Shown here: in pieces, positions 50,115 to 58,662 of the stretch
Layout of the letters: every line of letters starts with the position of its first letter
Position numbering within the stretch: the stretch's first letter is position 1
Assembly: GCA_013141175.1 (NCBI GenBank)
Contig: JABFRN010000001.1
Coordinates: forward strand, 186,001-250,000
DNA from: Lysobacter sp.
Lineage (GTDB): Bacteria; Pseudomonadota; Gammaproteobacteria; Xanthomonadales; Xanthomonadaceae
Direction of reading: 5' to 3'
DNA length: 64,000 nucleotides
The notes under the pieces: model-generated
Seen by the model: the letters and a program-made list of their open reading frames with translations, nothing else
The model's database searches: none
What the model was told of the DNA's origin: nothing
Made by a program: the position numbers and the translations under genes

Positions 50115-52219
50115 CCAGGACGCAGGGAAGACCAGCGGCTCGCCGACTTGCGCCAGGACTGCTGGCGCTCGAGGTCGCGCTCGCGCTGATGTCGGCGCAG
50201 AGTTTCGCCGCTGGATCTTCCGGCGCGGATCCGAACGGCGGCGCGGTCGAAGACGCCGGCTTCGATGCGAACTACGACCCGAACTACGATCCGTTCACCG
50301 AACTCGGCGCGCCGCCGACGGGCGTCGTCGACACCGCAACGCCCTACCGCGACCGGATCATCCTGCCGGAAAGGCTCGCGCCCTTGCCCGTGGATGGGGA
50401 CGAGCAGAACACATCGGGCGCACCGCGCGCCGTGCATGTCGAACTGATCGCGCACCGCAGCCGTTTCGCGGGCGAACGCAGCGTCGAGCTCGGCGCGGGA
50501 TTCGGCGGTTTCTGGGATACCGACGCGCTGGGCACGCTCTCTGCGGAGGCGCTGGTGTTCCGCAGCGATCGCGCGCGCGACGGTGGCGAGCGTTGGCGCG
50601 GCAGCGCCACGCTGTGGCAGCGCGGCCTGGCCATGCCCGGAGGCTGGGCGGTGAACAACGGGCTCGGCGTGTTGAATACGCCGATGCCGGCAGTGTTGCG
50701 CGATCAATACCGCTTCTTCCTGCCGAGCGTGCCGATGCTCGGCGCCAGCAGCGAATGGCAGCAGCGCACGCGCGGGCTGCAGCTGCAGGCCGCCGTCGGT
50801 CGCGGCGGCTCGTACAACGGCACGCGACTGAGCGGCTTCGAGACCGGCGACGGCTCGGTGGCGACCATCGGTGCGCAGTGGGCGTGGTCGGCGCGGTGGA
50901 CCGGCGCGGCATCGCTGCTGGTGACCGATGGCCGCATCGTTCCCGACGACCAGGGCTTGCCCGCTTTCCAGAACACCGCCACGCGCGCGCTGCTGTTCGG
51001 CAACCGCTGGCAGGGCGCGCGCGACAGCGTCGCCGTGCATCTGCAGACCAGCGATACCGATGGCGCGCAGGCCTCCGGCGCGTGGGTCGATGCGCGCGCC
51101 GATCGCGGTCGCTTCACCCATCGCTATGGCGCGTTCCATCTCGAACCGGAGCTGGCGTGGGGCGCGTGGCCGATCAACAACGATGTCCGTGGCGGCTACT
51201 ACCGTCTGGATTTCAACCGTGCGCGCTGGAGCTGGAATGCCGGCATCGATCGCATCGATTCGATTTCCGGCAGCGGCTTCGACGGCTGGTACGGCAACAG
51301 TTTCCTTCGCTATCAGGCAAGCGCGCGACTGGGCTACGGCGGCGGACTGTCCGCGCGCGACAGCCGCAGCGGCAGCGCCGAAGACAGCGCGCAGGCGCTG
51401 CAGTTGTTTCTCGACGCGCAATCGCGCTGGGGCCAGACCCGGCTGCAGTACGACCGCACGCACGACCAACACGATGCCGACAGCTGGCAGGCGCTGGTCG
51501 ATCATGCGCTGCGGATGCGCGAAGGTTCACGACTGTCGCTGTCGGCAGGCATCGGCGAATTGGCCAACGGCCAGTCGCGTACCAGCCGCACGCTGTCGCT
51601 CGCGGCCTATGGCGGCTTCGATCTGACCGACGATGTTTCGCTCGACGGCACGGTCCGCTGGAGCCGCAGTCAGGACGAAGATGCGTCGCAGGGTCTCGAT
51701 CTGAATCTGGGCTGGCGCTGGCGGCTTGCATCGCGCTGGACCCTGCTCGGCAATCTCAGCGAGAGTCGCGGCGCGCGGCGCTCGCCGTTCGCGCTCGATC
51801 CATTGACCAACCAGCCGGTGTTCGGAACGCTGCCGCACGACCGCTCGATCCATGTCAGCCTGCGTTACGACTACAGCGCGGGTCGCGCGCGACAAGTGCT
51901 GGGCGGCCCGCCCGATGCAGCGACGGGACGCATCGCAGGCAGCGTATTTCTCGACGACAACAACGACGGCGTGCGCGCCGCCTCCGAGCAGCCGGTCGCG
52001 AACATCGGCATCGTGCTCGACGACCGCTACAGCGTGCGTACCGACGATCAGGGCCGGTTCGTGTTCGAGCGGGTCGCGGTCGGCACGCACTCGCTCGAGG
52101 CCGTCGCGGACAACCTGCCGCTGCCGTGGTCGATCGACGAGGAGCGCGGGCGCCGGAGTCTGCAGGTCGATGTGCGCGGCGACACGATCGTCGATATCGG
52201 CGCCGTGCGTCCGCGTTGA
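50111..52219 (+). CDS. Outer-membrane barrel protein with SdrD-B-like C-terminal domain
   Basis: A 702-residue exported protein, last of the surface operon, coupled by ATGA. After a signal peptide and an acidic N-terminal segment (DANYDPNYDPFTELG), residues from about 110 to 590 show alternating aromatic/polar strands typical of an outer-membrane barrel (GGYYRLDFNRARWSWNAGID, RWRLASRWTLLGNLSES). The C-terminal region (from about 595) begins GRIAGSVFLDDNNDGVR, a calcium-binding-like SdrD-B/Cna-B fold, and continues TDDQGRFVFERVAVGTHSLEAV. No classical usher signature was seen, but position after a chaperone and the Ig-like end suggest it is the export pore. Confidence 0.75.
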   Translation: MTRTQGRPAARRLAPGLLALEVALALMSAQSFAAGSSGADPNGGAVEDAGFDANYDPNYDPFTELGAPPTGVVDTATPYRDRIILPERLAPLPVDGDEQNTSGAPRAVHVELIAHRSRFAGERSVELGAGFGGFWDTDALGTLSAEALVFRSDRARDGGERWRGSATLWQRGLAMPGGWAVNNGLGVLNTPMPAVLRDQYRFFLPSVPMLGASSEWQQRTRGLQLQAAVGRGGSYNGTRLSGFETGDGSVATIGAQWAWSARWTGAASLLVTDGRIVPDDQGLPAFQNTATRALLFGNRWQGARDSVAVHLQTSDTDGAQASGAWVDARADRGRFTHRYGAFHLEPELAWGAWPINNDVRGGYYRLDFNRARWSWNAGIDRIDSISGSGFDGWYGNSFLRYQASARLGYGGGLSARDSRSGSAEDSAQALQLFLDAQSRWGQTRLQYDRTHDQHDADSWQALVDHALRMREGSRLSLSAGIGELANGQSRTSRTLSLAAYGGFDLTDDVSLDGTVRWSRSQDEDASQGLDLNLGWRWRLASRWTLLGNLSESRGARRSPFALDPLTNQPVFGTLPHDRSIHVSLRYDYSAGRARQVLGGPPDAATGRIAGSVFLDDNNDGVRAASEQPVANIGIVLDDRYSVRTDDQGRFVFERVAVGTHSLEAVADNLPLPWSIDEERGRRSLQVDVRGDTIVDIGAVRPR

Positions 52220-52239
52220 TGCGGCGCTGCACTGTTTGC

Positions 52240-52350
52240 CTCCTCCCCTTGCGCGCAGCGCAGGAGAAGGTCGGGAGGGGGTGTTTTTTTCGCTGCAAAC
52301 AACCCTTTCCTCAACCCTCCCCCTTCGCGATGCGAAAGGGAGGGAGGAGG
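52240..52350 (+). terminator. Hairpin-rich region after the surface operon
   Basis: Two GC-rich inverted repeats flank a run of seven Ts at 52284-52290. The first (52241-52280) holds TGCGC-GCA-GCGCA within a CCTCCCC...GGGAGGGG frame and could terminate the plus-strand operon. The second (52315-52345, CCCTCCCCCTTCGC with a partner) could terminate the minus-strand DMT gene. The stems are imperfect. Confidence 0.5.
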
Positions 52351-52378
52351 GAGCATTTCCACTTGAATCGGGAACGCG

Positions 52379-53347
52379 CTAAATCTTCGATCGCGACATC
52401 GACAGCACGCCTGCGACCACCAGCAGCGTCCCGGCGATCTGCCAGGGGCCCATCGGCTCATGCAGGATCAAGAGACTCAACACGATCGTGGACACCGGGC
52501 CGATCATGCCGATCTGCGATGCCGGCCCGGAGCCGATGCGTCGCACGCCGATCATCGTCGCCAGCACCGGCAACACCGTGCACACCGTGCCGTTCAACAG
52601 CGACAGCCCGTAGACCGCGCCGGGCAACGCGGGCAAACCCGAAGGTTCGAGCAGCAGATACTGGCCGATGCACAGCACGCTCGCGACGGTGCTGGCATAC
52701 GCGGTCAACCGCACCGCGCCGACCCGCGCGACGATCTCGCCGCTGCCGTAGAGATAGACCGCATACGACACCGCGCTGCCGAGCACCAGCAGGCCGCCGC
52801 GAATCACATCGTCCCCAGCGATGCCCAGATCGTGACCGAACGCCAGCAGCACGCCGGCATAGCTGATCGCGAGTGCGACCAGCTGACGCCGCGTGGGCCG
52901 CCGATGCGCGAGCAGTGCGCCCAGCAGCAGCACGAACGTCGGCGTGAGATACAGGATCACCCGTTCGAGCGTCGCCGAAATATGGGCGAGCCCGAGGAAA
53001 TCGAGCAGGCTCGCGAGGTAATAGCCGCAGACGCCGAGCGCAACGATGCGCCAGCGGTCGCCGCGCGCCAATGCCGGCGCGCGGCGCGCGGCCCAGACAC
53101 CGATCAGCAGGAAGAACGGCAGCGCCACCGCCATGCGCAGCGCGAGCAGGGTGATGGCATCGGCGCCCAGCCGGAAGCCCAGCTTCACGATGATGGCTTT
53201 GCCCGAAAACGCGACCGCACCGAACGCGACCAGCAGCACGCCGACGAGGTCGAGCCTGAGCGGAACCGCAGCGGCGACCGATGTCGGATCCGATGTCCCT
53301 GCAACGATGCCGCCGCCCTCGTCGGTCACCGCCTCCGGCGCGGTCAT
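52379..53347 (-). CDS. DMT/EamA family transporter
   Basis: A 322-residue inner-membrane permease with ten hydrophobic helices in two EamA repeats (first begins GVLLVAFGAVAFSGKAIIVKLGF; second GLLVLGSAVSYAVYLYGSGEI). These proteins are metabolite or drug exporters/importers; the substrate is unknown. The first 30 residues are a polar extension. It starts 10 bp after the N-formylglutamate amidohydrolase gene and is probably cotranscribed. Confidence 0.93.
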   Translation of the reverse strand: MTAPEAVTDEGGGIVAGTSDPTSVAAAVPLRLDLVGVLLVAFGAVAFSGKAIIVKLGFRLGADAITLLALRMAVALPFFLLIGVWAARRAPALARGDRWRIVALGVCGYYLASLLDFLGLAHISATLERVILYLTPTFVLLLGALLAHRRPTRRQLVALAISYAGVLLAFGHDLGIAGDDVIRGGLLVLGSAVSYAVYLYGSGEIVARVGAVRLTAYASTVASVLCIGQYLLLEPSGLPALPGAVYGLSLLNGTVCTVLPVLATMIGVRRIGSGPASQIGMIGPVSTIVLSLLILHEPMGPWQIAGTLLVVAGVLSMSRSKI

Positions 53348-53357
53348 GTCGCTGGAC

Positions 53358-54134
53358 TCATGCCAGCGCGGCTTCGATCAATGCCCGGATCGCGCGCTGC
53401 GCGCCTGCGGCGAGCGTTTCATCGTATGCGAACGAATCCTCGTCCATGTAGATGCGCTGCGCGATCTCCAACTGCACCGCATCGATGCCGTTCGCCGGAT
53501 CGCCGTAATGGCGGGTGATGTAACCGCCCTTGAAGCGACCGTTGACGACCCGGTCGTAGCCGGTCTGCGCGCGCAGCGCGGCTTCGATCCGCGACTGTCG
53601 GCCAGGCGCGCAACTCGCGCCGGATGCGGTGCCGAGATTCAGATCCGGCAGACGCCCGTCGAAGAGGAACGGACACTCGCCACGGATCGAATGTCCTTCC
53701 CACAGCAGCACGCGACCATGGGCGGCGCGTAAACGGTCGAGTTCGTCGCGCAGCGCAGCGTGATATGGGCGCCAGTAGGTGTCGATGCGGGCCTGGATGT
53801 CATCGGGCGTCGGCGCTCCGCCGGGCAGATACACCGGATCGCCGGAAAACCGCACCGTCGGACACAGCCCGGTGGTGTTCTGTCCGGGATACAGCGAGAC
53901 ATCGTCCGGCGGGCGGTTGAGATCGATGACGTAACGCGAACAGCGCGGCACGAGGATCGATGCACCAAGCTCATGTGCGAACGCGTACAGGCGCGACACA
54001 TGCCAATCGGTGTCGGGCGCGCGCTGCGCCTCGGGGGTCATCCGCGCGGCGAGCGCGGCGGGAATCTCGCTGCCGTCGTGCGGCAGGCTGATCAACAGCG
54101 GCGCGGTGCCGCGATGCAGGACGAACACATTCAT
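53358..54134 (-). CDS. hutG: N-formylglutamate amidohydrolase
   Basis: A 258-residue metal-dependent amidase that hydrolyses N-formylglutamate to glutamate and formate, last step of one histidine-degradation route. Motifs are APLLISLPHDGSEIP, APDTDWHVSRLY, YVIDLNRPPDD, LWEGHSIRGECPFLFDGRLPDLNLGT. No hutH, hutU or hutI is nearby, so the symbol rests on family membership. The DMT transporter follows by 10 bp. Confidence 0.88.
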   Translation of the reverse strand: MNVFVLHRGTAPLLISLPHDGSEIPAALAARMTPEAQRAPDTDWHVSRLYAFAHELGASILVPRCSRYVIDLNRPPDDVSLYPGQNTTGLCPTVRFSGDPVYLPGGAPTPDDIQARIDTYWRPYHAALRDELDRLRAAHGRVLLWEGHSIRGECPFLFDGRLPDLNLGTASGASCAPGRQSRIEAALRAQTGYDRVVNGRFKGGYITRHYGDPANGIDAVQLEIAQRIYMDEDSFAYDETLAAGAQRAIRALIEAALA

Positions 54135-54188
54135 GCGGCCAGTGTAGCCGCATGAATGCCGATGCCGTGATGTCGATACCGTCGTTGG

Positions 54189-54386
54189 TTACGCCTTGAC
54201 CTTGCAGGTGTTCATGCCGAGCAGCGTGTACAGCGGGCACCAGCCCATCAGCGACGTCAACAGGGGCACGAGACCGATCAGGCCGAAATACTTCATCGGC
54301 GCTTCGAGCAGGAACAGCAGGCTCAGCAGACCGAGACCGAGAACGATGCGGACGATCTTGTCCGCGGAACCGACATTCTTCTTCAT
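54189..54386 (-). CDS. DUF2892 (YgaP-like) membrane protein
   Basis: A 65-residue protein with the DUF2892 start KKNVGSADKIVRIVLGLGLL, one or two membrane helices, and the conserved end LTSLMGWCPLYTLLGMNTC. The family is often fused or adjacent to rhodanese domains in sulfur and persulfide handling. ATG 54386 is chosen over the longer frame. It lies 59 bp after the Crp/Fnr gene on the same strand. Confidence 0.9.
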   Translation of the reverse strand: MKKNVGSADKIVRIVLGLGLLSLLFLLEAPMKYFGLIGLVPLLTSLMGWCPLYTLLGMNTCKVKA

Positions 54387-54445
54387 GGGGCGTCTCCAAC
54401 AGTGCGGCGGGAATGGCGCCAAGGTACGCCGCGTCTGCCGTGCGC

Positions 54446-55171
54446 TCAGTGACCTTTATCACCGGCCGGTCTTTCGAAGGCGGGCTTGTCGATGGCCGCC
54501 GCCACGCCCTGCGCCAAGGCACGCAGCCCTTCGACATCGGCGATGCGCACCCCGGCGCGCGACAGTTCGACCAGGCCCTGCTCCGCCAGTTGACCGAGCG
54601 TGCGCGTCACCATCTCGCGCACGCTGCCGATCTCGTCGGCGATCTGCTGGTGGGTCATCGCTACCGTCTGCAGGCCGGTGTCGGCGCGTTCGCTGAGGAA
54701 CTCGGCCAAACGGCGGTCGAGGCGGTGGAACGCCAGACGCTCGACCCGCTCCATCAAATCCGACAGCCGCCCGGACAGCACCGCGAACAGGAAATGACGG
54801 AAGCCCGGCGACTCCGCGATCATCCGCTGGAAGAGTTCGGGCGGCAGGATCGCCATCTGCAGCGCGCCTTCGGCCACGCCTTCCGCGCTGTAATCGGTGC
54901 CGCCCAGCAGGCAGCTCGACGTGAGGATGCAGGTCTCGCCGCGTCCCACCCGATAGAGCACGATCTCGCGCCCGGACTCGGAGCGCTTGAATACCTTGAT
55001 CCCGCCCTGCAGCACCAGCGGCAGACCGCCGCAGTGCTGGCCTTCGCTGAAGATCCGGCTGCCGTCGCGGAACGCGTGCATCGCCACCTGCGCCAGCACC
55101 TCGTGCTGCAGCGGCAGCGGCAACTCGGCCAGCAGCGGATAGGCGGCGGACAGCGCCGTCGATCCGCTCAT
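54446..55171 (-). CDS. Crp/Fnr family transcription regulator
   Basis: A 241-residue regulator. The N-terminal cyclic-nucleotide-binding fold spans about 15-130 and holds Cys47 plus Cys81 and Cys87 in GRGETCILTSSCLLGG. The C-terminal winged helix has MTHQQIADEIGSVREMVTRTLGQLAEQGLVEL. The cysteine pair suggests redox or reactive-sulfur sensing rather than cAMP, an inference. Its ATG overlaps the DadA-like stop (ATGA). The tail after residue 220 is variable. Confidence 0.93.
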   Translation of the reverse strand: MSGSTALSAAYPLLAELPLPLQHEVLAQVAMHAFRDGSRIFSEGQHCGGLPLVLQGGIKVFKRSESGREIVLYRVGRGETCILTSSCLLGGTDYSAEGVAEGALQMAILPPELFQRMIAESPGFRHFLFAVLSGRLSDLMERVERLAFHRLDRRLAEFLSERADTGLQTVAMTHQQIADEIGSVREMVTRTLGQLAEQGLVELSRAGVRIADVEGLRALAQGVAAAIDKPAFERPAGDKGH

Positions 55172-56424
55172 GCGAAACGCTCGGGCCGATACGGTGCCGG
55201 ATCGATCGCCGACGCGCGACCGGCCATCAGATCGGCCAGCAGCTGCGCGCTGCCGGTGCTCATGCCCACGCCCATCATGCCGTGACCGGTATTCAGCCAG
55301 GTGCGACGGCAACCGGGCGCGCGACCGATCAGCGGCATGTCGTCGCGGCTCATCGGCCGCCAGCCGTACCACTGCTCGCGCACCTCGGGGCCGACGGGAT
55401 CGTGCAGGTATTCGCGCGCGCCGCGCTCCAACGCGCCGAGACGCCGCGCGTTGAGGGTGTCGTCGAAGCCGGAGAATTCCATCGTGCTGCCGAGCCGGTA
55501 GCCGTCGCCCCACGAAGTGACGCAGACCGAACGCTCGCGCAGCACCAGCGGGCGCTTCGGCACGCGGTCGGGCGCGCGATAGGTGATCGAATAGCCCTTG
55601 CCGGGCTGGATGATCTTCTTCATCCACGGCATGCCCAGCGCATCGGCCGACTTCGCCGACCACGCGCCCAGCGCCAGCACCGCATTGCGCGCACGCATCG
55701 TGCCGTGGACGGTGTGGGCGAGCACACCCTCGCGGTCCTCGCGCAGTCCGTGCAGGGCGCAATGTTCGACGATCTCGCCGCCGCGTTCGCGGACCGCGCG
55801 CGCCAGTTCGGCGAGATAGCGGTCCGGTCGCAGCGAGGCGTCGCCGCTGAAACGCAAGGCGCCGGCCACGCCCGGCTTGAGTGCCGGTTCCTGGGGTTCG
55901 TACGCGGCGCCGTCGATCGCTTCCACCGCCACGCCCAGCTCGCGCAGCAGCGGAAGCTCGTGTTGGCCGTGCGCGAAGGCGCGGGCATTGCGATAGACGT
56001 AATCCTCGCCGGATTCGACGAACTCGCACTGCAGTCCGTAGCGCTGCACCCAGTCGGCGAGCCGGCGCCGGGAATCGTCGAGCAGCGCGAATTTGCCGTG
56101 CGCGCTGGCTTCCCAGTCGCGGACATTGCAGCGCGCGGCGAAGCCCAGCAGCCAACCCCACAGCAGGGGATCGAAACGCGGCGGGATGTACAGCGGCGCG
56201 TCGGGCGTCAGCGTCCATTTCAACGCTTTCAACACTGCGCCGGGCGCGGCCAGCGGCGGCGCGTGGCTGGGCGTGATGGTGCCGCAGTTGCCGTGCGAGG
56301 CGCCGCTGCCGATGGCATTGGCCTCGATCACGCGCACGCCGCGTCCGGCTTCGAGCAGCGCCAGCGCGGCGGCCAGACCGCTCACGCCGCCGCCTACGAT
56401 GAGTACGTCGTATTGCTGTTCCAT
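55168..56424 (-). CDS. FAD-dependent D-amino acid dehydrogenase-like protein (DadA family)
   Basis: A 418-residue FAD oxidoreductase with the dinucleotide loop VLIVGGGVSGLAAALALLEAG at the N-terminus and the DAO-type end LIGRAPGCRRTWLNTGHGMMGVGMSTGSAQLLADL. It resembles DadA, which oxidises D-amino acids to keto acids at the inner membrane. ATG 56424 is chosen. It is coupled to a Crp/Fnr gene, not to an alanine racemase, so the substrate is uncertain. Confidence 0.87.
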   Translation of the reverse strand: MEQQYDVLIVGGGVSGLAAALALLEAGRGVRVIEANAIGSGASHGNCGTITPSHAPPLAAPGAVLKALKWTLTPDAPLYIPPRFDPLLWGWLLGFAARCNVRDWEASAHGKFALLDDSRRRLADWVQRYGLQCEFVESGEDYVYRNARAFAHGQHELPLLRELGVAVEAIDGAAYEPQEPALKPGVAGALRFSGDASLRPDRYLAELARAVRERGGEIVEHCALHGLREDREGVLAHTVHGTMRARNAVLALGAWSAKSADALGMPWMKKIIQPGKGYSITYRAPDRVPKRPLVLRERSVCVTSWGDGYRLGSTMEFSGFDDTLNARRLGALERGAREYLHDPVGPEVREQWYGWRPMSRDDMPLIGRAPGCRRTWLNTGHGMMGVGMSTGSAQLLADLMAGRASAIDPAPYRPERFA

Positions 56425-56475
56425 GACCACAGTGTAGCGGCGCCGCGCTGGGCGCGGCCACGGTCCGGAATGCGA

Positions 56476-56497
56476 ACGGCCCGCTTGCGCGGGCCGT
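56476..56497 (-). terminator. Hairpin after slyD
   Basis: A perfect 9-bp stem ACGGCCCGC/GCGGGCCGT with a TTGC loop (GCAA as read on the minus strand), 31 bp after the slyD stop. Few Ts follow on the minus strand, so termination may be partial. Confidence 0.55.
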
Positions 56498-56528
56498 CCG
56501 TTGTGTTCAAACCGGCTGGCGGCGAACC

Positions 56529-57008
56529 TCAGTGGTGATGACCGCCGTCGCCATGCACGTGACCATGCTCCAGCTCTTCGGGGCTGGCGGCGCGCACTTC
56601 GACCACTTCGATGTCGAAATGCAGCGACTTGCCGGCCATCGGGTGGTTCAGATCGACATCGACCACGCTCATCCCGACCTTCTCGATGGTGACCGCGCGC
56701 GGGCCGTATTCGGTCTGCAGCACGACCTGCATGCCCGGCAGCAGGCGCTGGTCGCCGAAATGCTTCTTCGCGATGCGCTGGGTCAACCCTTCGCGGCGCT
56801 CGCCGTAGGCCTCGGCGGCAGGCACGTCGACGGCGAAGGTTTCGCCGGCTTCGCGGCCGTGCAGCGCATTCTCCAGACCCGGGATGATGTTGCCGTGGCC
56901 GATCATGATCGCCAGCGGTTCCGCGCCCTGCGAGCTTTCGGTGGCGGGCTGGCCGACTTCGCCGACGGTGTAGTGGAAGCGGACAACGCAGTCTTTTTCG
57001 ATTTTCAT
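56529..57008 (-). CDS. slyD: FKBP-type peptidyl-prolyl isomerase SlyD
   Basis: A 159-residue cytoplasmic prolyl isomerase and chaperone. It opens MKIEKDCVVRFHYTVGEVG, has the FKBP block EPLAIMIGHGNIIPGLENALHG, the insert-in-flap chaperone region (AYGERREGLTQRI...LNHPMAGKSLHF) and a short His-rich tail (ELEHGHVHGDGGHHH), which in relatives binds nickel. Divergent from the first NlpC/P60 gene, 86 bp between starts. Confidence 0.96.
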   Translation of the reverse strand: MKIEKDCVVRFHYTVGEVGQPATESSQGAEPLAIMIGHGNIIPGLENALHGREAGETFAVDVPAAEAYGERREGLTQRIAKKHFGDQRLLPGMQVVLQTEYGPRAVTIEKVGMSVVDVDLNHPMAGKSLHFDIEVVEVRAASPEELEHGHVHGDGGHHH

Positions 57009-57094
57009 GGGTCTGGCTCGGGAAGGTCAGGAGAGGATCGAACCGCGGAATGCGGCAGGGGGCGGCTTGATCGCCACCCGGCGATGCGGCCAAG

Positions 57095-57652
57095 ATGACC
57101 GCCGTGAAGGCCGCGCATTATCCGTGCTCCACCGCTTCGGCGCCATTGGCGCAGCGGGCGGTCGTCGCCGTACTGCTGATGGCGCTCGCGCTGGCCGGCT
57201 GCGGCAAACCGGAAGCCGTGCGTTCGCAGCCGCCGCCGTCCCACGACTGGTCCGGCAGCCAGCCGAACGACCCCGCCGCCGCCAACGCGGTGCTGATGCG
57301 GGCGATCGGGCTGGTCGGTACGCCCTACCGCTACGGCGGCAACACCCCGGACACCGGCTTCGACTGCAGCGGACTGGTCAACTACGTTTTCCGGGACATG
57401 CTCGACCTGCGCCTGCCCCGCACCTCGCGTGAGCTGGCGGCGATGCAGGGCCCGAAGATCGCCACCAATCGTCTGGCCCCGGCCGATCTGGTGTTCTTCG
57501 GCAGTGGCGGCGAGATCAGCCACGTCGGCATCTATGTCGGCGAAGGCCGCTTCGTCCACGCCCCGCGCACCGGGGGCACGGTCCGGCTCGATCGCCTCGA
57601 CGGCGCCTACTGGCGGGACCACTACACCGGGGCCAAACGGATCCTCGACTGA
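57095..57652 (+). CDS. NlpC/P60 lipoprotein (peptidoglycan endopeptidase), first of pair
   Basis: A 185-residue lipoprotein (VLLMALALAGC, Cys36). The NlpC/P60 domain has catalytic C91 in TGFDCSGLVNYVF, histidine in ISHVGIYVGEGRFVHAPR, and the GTPYRYGGN lead-in. It would cut D-Glu to diamino acid bonds of stem peptides at the cell envelope. A second NlpC/P60 gene follows 144 bp downstream on the same strand. Confidence 0.93.
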   Translation: MTAVKAAHYPCSTASAPLAQRAVVAVLLMALALAGCGKPEAVRSQPPPSHDWSGSQPNDPAAANAVLMRAIGLVGTPYRYGGNTPDTGFDCSGLVNYVFRDMLDLRLPRTSRELAAMQGPKIATNRLAPADLVFFGSGGEISHVGIYVGEGRFVHAPRTGGTVRLDRLDGAYWRDHYTGAKRILD

Positions 57653-57796
57653 CCTCCGGATCGACCTACGCCGGGGTATGGATGTCCCGTTCCGGAACCG
57701 TGGTCACCTTTTCCGGGCCAGGTCTAACGAAATCTGAACCCCCTTGCGGCCACGGTCGGGCACTATCCATCCTCCTTTCCGCAAAGTGCATGACGC

Positions 57797-58492
57797 GTGA
57801 CGACCCAAGCCCAAGGCTCCGGCCGCTCTTCCGCCATCCACCGCCTCATCCGCGGTCAAATCCGTTTTCTCGTTGCCGGCCTGCTCTTGGTCGGCAGCCT
57901 CCCGGTCTTCGCGCAGCAGCGCGTGGTACCGGCGACGCAGGACCCGCTCGAACTCGGCCTGCTCGCCCCGATCGGCGACGCCACCCTGCACGGCCCGCTG
58001 TCGCTGCCCGGCCGCAGCGTGATGTTCGCCAACGACATCCGCAACATCTTCGAAACCGCGCAGATTCCGGGCGAAAGCGCCGATGAACCGCCCGCCGCGC
58101 CGACCGAAGGCCCCATCAAGACCATGCTGAAGCGCGCCCTGGCGCTGCTCGGCACGCCCTACCGCTGGGGCGGCACCAGTCCCGAACGCGGTTTCGACTG
58201 CAGCGGTCTGGTCGGTTATGTGTTCCGTCACAGCCTCGGCATCGAACTGCCGCGCATTTCGCGCGACATGGCGAATGTCGGCCAGCTGATCCGCGACCCC
58301 AACGCGCTGGTCGAAGGCGATCTGGTGTTCTTCAGCCGCCGTGGCAAGCATGTCGACCACGTCGGCATCTATATCGGCAACGGCCAGTTCGTCCACGCCC
58401 CGCGCACCGGCAAGGACGTGGAAGTGGCCAACCTCGCCACCGGCTACTGGAGCCAGAAGTTCTTCCAGGCACGCCGGGTCGCTGCGCAGTAA
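57797..58492 (+). CDS. NlpC/P60 peptidoglycan endopeptidase, second of pair
   Basis: A 231-residue exported hydrolase starting at GTG 57797. A signal-anchor or signal peptide (RFLVAGLLLVGSLPVFAQ) and a non-conserved spacer precede the domain with GTPYRWGGTS, catalytic C135 in RGFDCSGLVGYVF, and HVGIYIGNGQFVHAPRTGKDVEVANL. Its domain resembles the upstream one closely, suggesting duplication. An ATG at 57790 is in another frame and not used. A clear terminator follows the stop. Confidence 0.93.
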   Translation: MTTQAQGSGRSSAIHRLIRGQIRFLVAGLLLVGSLPVFAQQRVVPATQDPLELGLLAPIGDATLHGPLSLPGRSVMFANDIRNIFETAQIPGESADEPPAAPTEGPIKTMLKRALALLGTPYRWGGTSPERGFDCSGLVGYVFRHSLGIELPRISRDMANVGQLIRDPNALVEGDLVFFSRRGKHVDHVGIYIGNGQFVHAPRTGKDVEVANLATGYWSQKFFQARRVAAQ

Positions 58493-58520
58493 GCGCACGC
58501 AACGCCCAGGGTTTCCCCGC

Positions 58521-58549
58521 AAAGGCCGCGAAAGCGGCCTTTCGCTTTT
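58521..58549 (+). terminator. Intrinsic terminator after the second NlpC/P60 gene
   Basis: Perfect 9-bp stem AAAGGCCGC/GCGGCCTTT with a GAAA loop, followed by CGCTTTT. It lies 29 bp past the stop. Confidence 0.8.
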
Positions 58550-58662
58550 GGTGGGTCGCCCACGCGACGACAGCCCGTGCCGTTTGCGCCCCTGCCCGCT
58601 TGCGGGCACGCCACGGCAGGCACATTCTTCGCTACCGGATCGATGGAATGGGGACAACGACG

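Noticed and set aside
53358-54134. Histidine utilisation operon
   Set aside because: Only the N-formylglutamate amidohydrolase is present; no hutH, hutU, hutI or hutC nearby.
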